This document shows positions 7,223-11,399 of a stretch of 11,399 bases of DNA, piece by piece; within the stretch, counting starts at the first letter, position 1, and every line of letters starts with the position of its first letter. Origin of the DNA: Porphyromonadaceae bacterium (GTDB lineage: Bacteria; Bacteroidota; Bacteroidia; Bacteroidales; Tannerellaceae); NCBI GenBank assembly GCA_003517945.1, contig DOZP01000005.1:1-11399 (forward strand), in the 5' to 3' direction. Under the pieces are notes generated by a model. The model had not been told where the DNA came from. It did no database searches and worked only from the letters and a program-made list of their open reading frames with translations. Both the position numbers and the translations under genes were made by a program.

Positions 7223-7286
7223 CCCGCCATGTCAAATTAGTCCTTAAACACTTTATTTATCCCCCTAAAGGTCAAAAAAATGATCG

Positions 7287-7294
7287 CAAAGATA
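7287..7294 (-). promoter_or_regulatory. Bacteroidota-type -7 element for the dar-type operon
   Basis: On the - strand this reads TATCTTTG, a full TAnnTTTG match, giving a predicted start near 7281 and a leader of about 59 bases before the DarA ATG. The -33 position (TGTC at 20-base spacing) is only a partial match. That position lies inside the first copy of the tandem repeat at 7305-7339, so the promoter may depend on or be blocked by a regulator bound there. Confidence 0.55.
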
Positions 7295-7304
7295 CGAAAT
7301 TTTT

Positions 7305-7339
7305 CAATTTAAATGACACGATCAATTCAAATGACGCGA
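7305..7339. repeat. Tandem imperfect 17-nt direct repeat in the divergent promoter region
   Basis: CAATTTAAATGACACGA (7305-7321) and CAATTCAAATGACGCGA (7323-7339) match at 15 of 17 positions with an 18-base period. They sit just upstream of the -7 element of the - strand operon, covering roughly -24 to -58 of its predicted start, and about 86-120 bases upstream of the predicted exporter start. Placement and spacing suggest a pair of regulator-binding half-sites. No third copy is visible nearby. Confidence 0.5.
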
Positions 7340-7411
7340 ATTATACAAAAGGAAACAGGAAACAGACCTTCTTTTACCAAATATCATTTTCCGGATTAAA
7401 CAAAAAAAATG

Positions 7412-7419
7412 TATATTTG
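7412..7419 (+). promoter_or_regulatory. Bacteroidota-type -7 element just before the exporter gene
   Basis: TATATTTG is a full TAnnTTTG match. A TTTC at 7388-7391 lies 20 bases upstream and is a 3 of 4 match to the -33 TTTG. The predicted start, about 7425, is only a few bases from the ATG at 7429, so the message would be nearly leaderless. With the oppositely oriented element at 7287-7294, this makes the 7223-7428 gap a divergent promoter region. Confidence 0.5.
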
Positions 7420-7428
7420 TAACCATTT

Positions 7429-9156
7429 ATGCAAATAAAGAATTTTATAAAACCATTCCGGTCAACGATACTATTCATTATTGTACTGACTTTCGGACAA
7501 GTCATCGCTGACCTTACGCTGCCTAATTACATGGCGGATATCGTAGATCATGGCATTGCGAAAGGAAATACGCCCTTTATTCTTCACTCGGGTTTGATTA
7601 TGCTTATCATTGCCGTCGGAGGAATTATCTGTGCAATAAGCGCCGGCTATCTGGCATCACGTGTAGCCCTGGGCGTCAGTCGCGATCTGCGTCAGTCATT
7701 GTTTCAATATGTTTCAGGATTTTCACTTGCCGGATTCAATAAGATCGGTACATCTTCGCTGATCACACGTACGACCAACGATGTACAACAAATTCAACAA
7801 ACCACATTCATGGTATTGCGCATGATGATGCGCGCCCCTTTGATGTGTATCGGCGGAGTGATCATGGCCATACGGAAAGACGGGGATCTGTCGTTATTAC
7901 TGCTGGCATTTCTGCCTGTCATCGTCGGCCTGACCTTTTTGATTATGAAAAAGGCCATTCCCTTGTTCCGTGCCGTTCAACAAAAGATCGACCGGCTGAA
8001 CCTTGTTCTCCGTGAGACGCTGATCGGCATACGCGTTATTCGCGCTTTCAGCCGGATAGGATTCGAAAAGAAAAAATTCGCCGCGGCAAACGACGATTTA
8101 ACAGATACATCTATTTATGCAAACCGGCTGATGGCGATTCTCAACCCAAGTATGAATTTATGCATGAACCTTCTCACGATCGTCATTGTATACCTGGCTT
8201 CTTTCCGCATTGAAAAGGGCAGCCTGATGGTTGGCGACATGATGGCTTTCATCCAGTACGCCATGCAGATATTCATGTCGATGATGATGATTACCATGTT
8301 ATTTGTCATGCTTCCGAGAGCCTTCGCCTCCGCCGAAAGAATACGCGAAGTCTTCAACCTGCAGGAAACGGTAAATGATCCCGACTCCCCCGTTAAACCC
8401 AGTCCGGAAAAGAAAGGTATAATTCGTTTTGACCATGTCTCCTTCCGGTTTAAAAATGCGGAAAACTGCGCGGTTCATGATGTCTCGTTTTCTGCCAACC
8501 CCGGTGAAACCGTAGCGATCATCGGAGGTACCGGAGCCGGTAAAACATCATTACTGAATCTCATCCCGCGATACTACGATGTTGAAAAAGGCGCTATTGA
8601 AATCGACGGTGTGGACATCCGGCAAATGAAACAATCGGAATTGAGAGCTATTATCGGACTGGTGCCCCAGAAAATAACGATTTTTTCAGGAACCATCAAT
8701 GAAAATATACGCTTCGGAAAGCAAAATGCAACGGAAGAAGAGATCATCCATGCCTGCCGCATTGCCCGGGCTGATGAGTTCATTCAACATCTTCCGGAGA
8801 AGTACGAAACGGAAATCGCACAGGGAGGAACCAATATCTCGGGCGGACAAAAACAGCGCCTGTCCATCGCCCGCGCTGTCGTCAAAAAACCTCAGATCTA
8901 TCTATTTGACGATAGTTTTTCGGCGCTGGACTTTAAGACCGACGCCAAAGTGAGGGAAGCGTTGAACAAAGAAACCAAAAATGCAACCGTCATCATTGTA
9001 GCCCAGCGGATAAGCAGTATTATGCATGCCGATAAGATACTGGTAATGGATAACGGAAAAATTGCCGGCGAAGGCACACACGGCGAATTATTAAGAACAA
9101 ACAGTATATACAAAGAAATTGCCGCATCACAGCTATCGGAAGAAGAATTAAAGTAA
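7429..9156 (+). CDS. Heterodimeric ABC exporter subunit with degenerate ATP site (TM287/BmrC-like half)
   Basis: A 575-aa half-transporter: six-helix exporter membrane domain (about 10-310) fused to a nucleotide-binding domain (about 330-570). Motifs are Walker A GGTGAGKT (366-373), Q-loop Q414, intact signature ISGGQ (470-474) and Walker B YLFDD (491-495). The usual catalytic glutamate is D495 and the switch histidine is Q526 (VAQRISS). These two changes are typical of the non-catalytic side of heterodimeric bacterial exporters of the TM287/288, LmrCD and BmrCD type. It therefore pairs with the next gene, whose ATG follows its stop after a single base. The start is supported by the family-typical N-terminus leading straight into helix one, with no signal peptide. 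Likely cargo is a drug-like or lipidic compound; the divergent biosynthetic operon makes its product a possible cargo, which is inference. Confidence 0.93.
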   Translation: MQIKNFIKPFRSTILFIIVLTFGQVIADLTLPNYMADIVDHGIAKGNTPFILHSGLIMLIIAVGGIICAISAGYLASRVALGVSRDLRQSLFQYVSGFSLAGFNKIGTSSLITRTTNDVQQIQQTTFMVLRMMMRAPLMCIGGVIMAIRKDGDLSLLLLAFLPVIVGLTFLIMKKAIPLFRAVQQKIDRLNLVLRETLIGIRVIRAFSRIGFEKKKFAAANDDLTDTSIYANRLMAILNPSMNLCMNLLTIVIVYLASFRIEKGSLMVGDMMAFIQYAMQIFMSMMMITMLFVMLPRAFASAERIREVFNLQETVNDPDSPVKPSPEKKGIIRFDHVSFRFKNAENCAVHDVSFSANPGETVAIIGGTGAGKTSLLNLIPRYYDVEKGAIEIDGVDIRQMKQSELRAIIGLVPQKITIFSGTINENIRFGKQNATEEEIIHACRIARADEFIQHLPEKYETEIAQGGTNISGGQKQRLSIARAVVKKPQIYLFDDSFSALDFKTDAKVREALNKETKNATVIIVAQRISSIMHADKILVMDNGKIAGEGTHGELLRTNSIYKEIAASQLSEEELK

Positions 9157-9157
9157 A

Positions 9158-11014
9158 ATGGCAAAAACAGTAAACATAGCAAGCAGAATGAGACCGGGAG
9201 GAGGCGGATCGCCCATTGTTCCGGTAACGGAGAAATCGAGAGATTTCAAAGGAACACTCGGCAAGTTGTTGCGTTTCCTGAAACCATTCTACGGCAGCCT
9301 GATTCTCGTATTTATCGTTGCGGTCGCAAGCACTGTTTTCGGTATATTCGGCCCTAAGATACTGGGTAACGCGGTTGATATCCTGTTTGACGGAACCCTG
9401 AACACCATTCACGGAAAGATCCCCGCGGGAGTCGATTATAAAGCCCTGGTTAACATATTACTTTTGTTGCTGGGCATCTATCTTTTAAGCGCCTTATTCG
9501 GTTACATGCAGGAATATATGATGGCGGGTATCTCGCAACGCATCATACAAAAAATGAGAACAGACGTCAATTACAAACTGCACCGGCTGCCGCTTAACTT
9601 TTACGATACCAGGACACACGGCGAAATTCTCAGCCGCGTAACCAACGATATTGATACGATTGCAGGTACGTTGCAACAAAGCCTTGTTCAAATCATCACA
9701 TCCGCCTTCATGCTGATCGGCATAACCATCATCATGTTGCTGATCAGCCCATTCATGAGCCTGATCACATTCATCTCACTGCCTCTCAGCTTTCTGATCA
9801 CCCGGCTGATCACCTCCAGATCACAGAAATATTTTACCGGACAGGCTACGGAATTAGGGCACCTGAACGGACATGTGGAGGAAATGTACGGCGGACACAC
9901 CGTCGTGAAAGCATTCAACTATGAAGCAAAATCGGTCGATATTTTCAGGAAAATAAACGAAAAACTGTATCACCACGGGTGGAAAGCGCAGTTTATCACT
10001 TCCGTTATCTTCCCCATCCTGAACTTTGTAAGCAACCTTTCGTTTGTTGCCATCTGTGTGTTAGGAGGTTATCTGACAGCCAGCGGACGGATCACATTAG
10101 GCGCAATCCAGTCTTTCATCTCCTATTCCCGACAGTTCAATCACCCGATACAACAATTATCTCAGATCGTAAACATCCTGCAAGCCACTTTCGCAGCGGC
10201 AGAGCGGGTTTTTGAAATACTCGAAGCCGAAGAACAGATTCCGGATCCGGAACATCCGGTTGTGGCGGAAAATCCGAAAGGAAAAGTTGATTTCAACCAT
10301 ATTTCATTTCGTTATAAACCCGAAAAACCGCTTATTAATGATATATCAATACATGTAAAACCCGGACAACTCGTCGCCATTGTCGGAGAAACCGGAGCCG
10401 GGAAAACAACATTAGTCAATTTGTTAATGCGCTTTTATGAGGTCGACAAAGGTTTCATATCCGTGGACGACGTGAACATCGGCAACATGCGGCGGAAAGA
10501 CCTGCATTACCTGATCGGGATGGTATTACAGGACACCTGGTTGTTCAAAGGAACCATCCGCGAAAATATCGCTTTCGGAAAACGGGGAGCTACGGACGAA
10601 GAAATCGTGAGGGCGGCCAGGTTAGCTTATGCCGACAGTTTTATACGCACCCTGCCCGACAGTTATGACACGGAAATAAACGAAGAAGCAAGCAATATTT
10701 CACAAGGACAAAAACAGTTGCTGACCATTGCAAGGGCATTGATAGTCCAACCCCATATCATGATTCTGGATGAAGCGACCTCGTCAGTCGATACCCGGAC
10801 AGAAGTATTGATACAAAAAGCCATGAAACGGATCATGAACGGCCATACCAGTTTTGTGATCGCCCACCGCCTCTCGACCATCAAAGACGCCGACAATATC
10901 CTCGTCATGAAAGACGGAAATATTATCGAACAAGGCACCCACGCAGAGCTCCTTCAAAAAGGCTCCTACTACTCCGAACTATATCGTAGCCAATTCACAA
11001 ACAATTTTCTGTAA
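9158..11014 (+). CDS. Heterodimeric ABC exporter subunit with catalytic ATP-site residues (TM288/BmrD-like half)
   Basis: A 618-aa half-transporter with a Gly-rich cytoplasmic lead (MRPGGGG, 11-17), an exporter membrane domain (about 45-345) and a nucleotide-binding domain (about 375-610). Walker A is GETGAGKT (410-417), Q-loop Q458, Walker B MILDE (535-539) with catalytic E539, and switch H570. Its signature reads ISQGQ (514-518) instead of LSGGQ, the degeneracy expected on the partner that completes the non-catalytic site with D495 and Q526 of the upstream subunit. The pair therefore forms one consensus and one degenerate ATP site. It is longer than its partner because of the N-terminal extension and a loop near 80-95, as in BmrD-like proteins. 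The final 20 bases overlap the end of the convergent plsC-like gene. Confidence 0.93.
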   Translation: MAKTVNIASRMRPGGGGSPIVPVTEKSRDFKGTLGKLLRFLKPFYGSLILVFIVAVASTVFGIFGPKILGNAVDILFDGTLNTIHGKIPAGVDYKALVNILLLLLGIYLLSALFGYMQEYMMAGISQRIIQKMRTDVNYKLHRLPLNFYDTRTHGEILSRVTNDIDTIAGTLQQSLVQIITSAFMLIGITIIMLLISPFMSLITFISLPLSFLITRLITSRSQKYFTGQATELGHLNGHVEEMYGGHTVVKAFNYEAKSVDIFRKINEKLYHHGWKAQFITSVIFPILNFVSNLSFVAICVLGGYLTASGRITLGAIQSFISYSRQFNHPIQQLSQIVNILQATFAAAERVFEILEAEEQIPDPEHPVVAENPKGKVDFNHISFRYKPEKPLINDISIHVKPGQLVAIVGETGAGKTTLVNLLMRFYEVDKGFISVDDVNIGNMRRKDLHYLIGMVLQDTWLFKGTIRENIAFGKRGATDEEIVRAARLAYADSFIRTLPDSYDTEINEEASNISQGQKQLLTIARALIVQPHIMILDEATSSVDTRTEVLIQKAMKRIMNGHTSFVIAHRLSTIKDADNILVMKDGNIIEQGTHAELLQKGSYYSELYRSQFTNNFL

Positions 11015-11399
11015 TATGCTCCGTAACAGCCCTCTCCGTTTGCTCAAAAAGCTCCGGAAACGGCGTATCCTTAACGGATATGGGCGGATGTATTTCAAGT
11101 GTCAGTCTATTGAACAAACCCAGCGGAAAGGATCCCCACCGCGTCATCTTCCATGAATTATTAATCGTCACGGGAACAACATAAGCCGAAGGGGCATATT
11201 TGCATACTATTTTCAACCCGTTCTCCGCAAATTTGCGGGGCACACCCGTTTTGCTTCTCGTCCCCTCAGGAAAAATCACGGCCGCGCGCTTATTAGTTTC
11301 GATATATTCACCCATTTTCCGGATCGCCGATAAGGATTGTTTCGCATCTTTACGGTTAATAAGTACCGAACCTCCGTGATTCAGATTGTAAGAAATGCT
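10995..11399 (-). CDS. plsC: PlsC-family 1-acyl-glycerol-3-phosphate acyltransferase, partial (N-terminus outside window)
   Basis: The reading frame is open to the right edge, so the first in-window ATG (11315) is not the real start; 134 C-terminal residues are visible. They include GGSVLINRKDAKQS, fitting PlsC block II, and the FPEGTRSKTG motif, the glycerol-phosphate-binding block III of the family, followed by VVPVTINNSWKM, which fits block IV. The catalytic NHxxxxD motif would lie upstream, outside the window. The enzyme normally makes phosphatidic acid at the inner membrane. The stop TGA (10997-10995) lies inside the end of the convergent exporter gene, giving a 20-base tail-to-tail overlap. 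It is probably a housekeeping lipid gene or a paralogue; a link to the resorcinol-type operon is possible but not shown. Confidence 0.85.
   Translation of the reverse strand, partial: SISYNLNHGGSVLINRKDAKQSLSAIRKMGEYIETNKRAAVIFPEGTRSKTGVPRKFAENGLKIVCKYAPSAYVVPVTINNSWKMTRWGSFPLGLFNRLTLEIHPPISVKDTPFPELFEQTERAVTEHITENCL

Noticed and set aside
7251-7270. Inverted repeat CTTTA/TAAAG in the leader of the dar-type operon, considered as a riboswitch or attenuator.
   Set aside because: A 5-bp AT-rich stem with a 10-nt loop is too weak, and the 59-base leader is too short for a recognisable riboswitch.
7351-7365. GGAAACA direct doublet in the divergent promoter region.
   Set aside because: Only two adjacent 7-nt copies in low-complexity A-rich DNA, with no symmetry or link to a promoter element.

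Overview
The window looks like chromosomal DNA of a Bacteroidota member, most likely order Bacteroidales. Three things point there. Several genes are preceded by the TAnnTTTG-type -7 promoter element of that phylum rather than a TATAAT box. Start codons lack clear Shine-Dalgarno sequences. The protein families (DUF1080 secreted protein, Bacteroidetes-style DarA/DarB pair, BtrH-like protein) are common in this group. The genus cannot be fixed from sequence alone. No rRNA, tRNA, CRISPR array, insertion sequence or phage gene was seen, and no gene-free stretch exceeds about 210 bases.

Layout. (1) Bases 2-115 are the C-terminal end of an unidentified + strand gene. (2) Bases 182-1364, - strand, hold a small unit: a secreted DUF1080 protein followed 4 bases later by a HIT-family protein, with its own promoter (about 1402) and a terminator (117-161). 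(3) Bases 1508-7222, - strand, hold a six-gene operon read in the order DarA-like flavodoxin-fold enzyme, DarB-like ketosynthase, a 139-aa protein with a helix-turn-helix-like C-terminus, a BtrH-like acyltransferase/DUF4872 protein, an ABC ATPase and an ABC-2 permease. A hairpin plus T-run overlapping the last codons closes it. (4) Bases 7223-7428 are a divergent promoter region with a promoter candidate facing each way and a tandem imperfect 17-nt repeat. (5) Bases 7429-11014, + strand, encode the two halves of a heterodimeric ABC exporter. (6) Bases 10995-11399, - strand, are the C-terminal part of a PlsC-family acyltransferase whose 3' end overlaps that of the exporter by 20 bases.

How the genes may work together. 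DarA and DarB are the core of dialkylresorcinol (DAR) and flexirubin-type pathways: a DarB/StlD-type ketosynthase joins two fatty-acid-derived beta-keto units and cyclises them, and DarA is linked to forming the aromatic ring. Here the pair sits with an enzyme related to BtrH, which in butirosin synthesis moves an acyl group from a carrier protein to an acceptor amine, and with a dedicated ABC-2 transporter. My inference is that the operon makes a resorcinol- or cyclohexanedione-type lipid, possibly acylates it, and exports it. The divergent heterodimeric exporter could add efflux or self-protection. No acyl carrier protein (DarC-like) is visible, so the pathway would have to borrow one encoded elsewhere. 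This operon is the candidate little-described system of the window.
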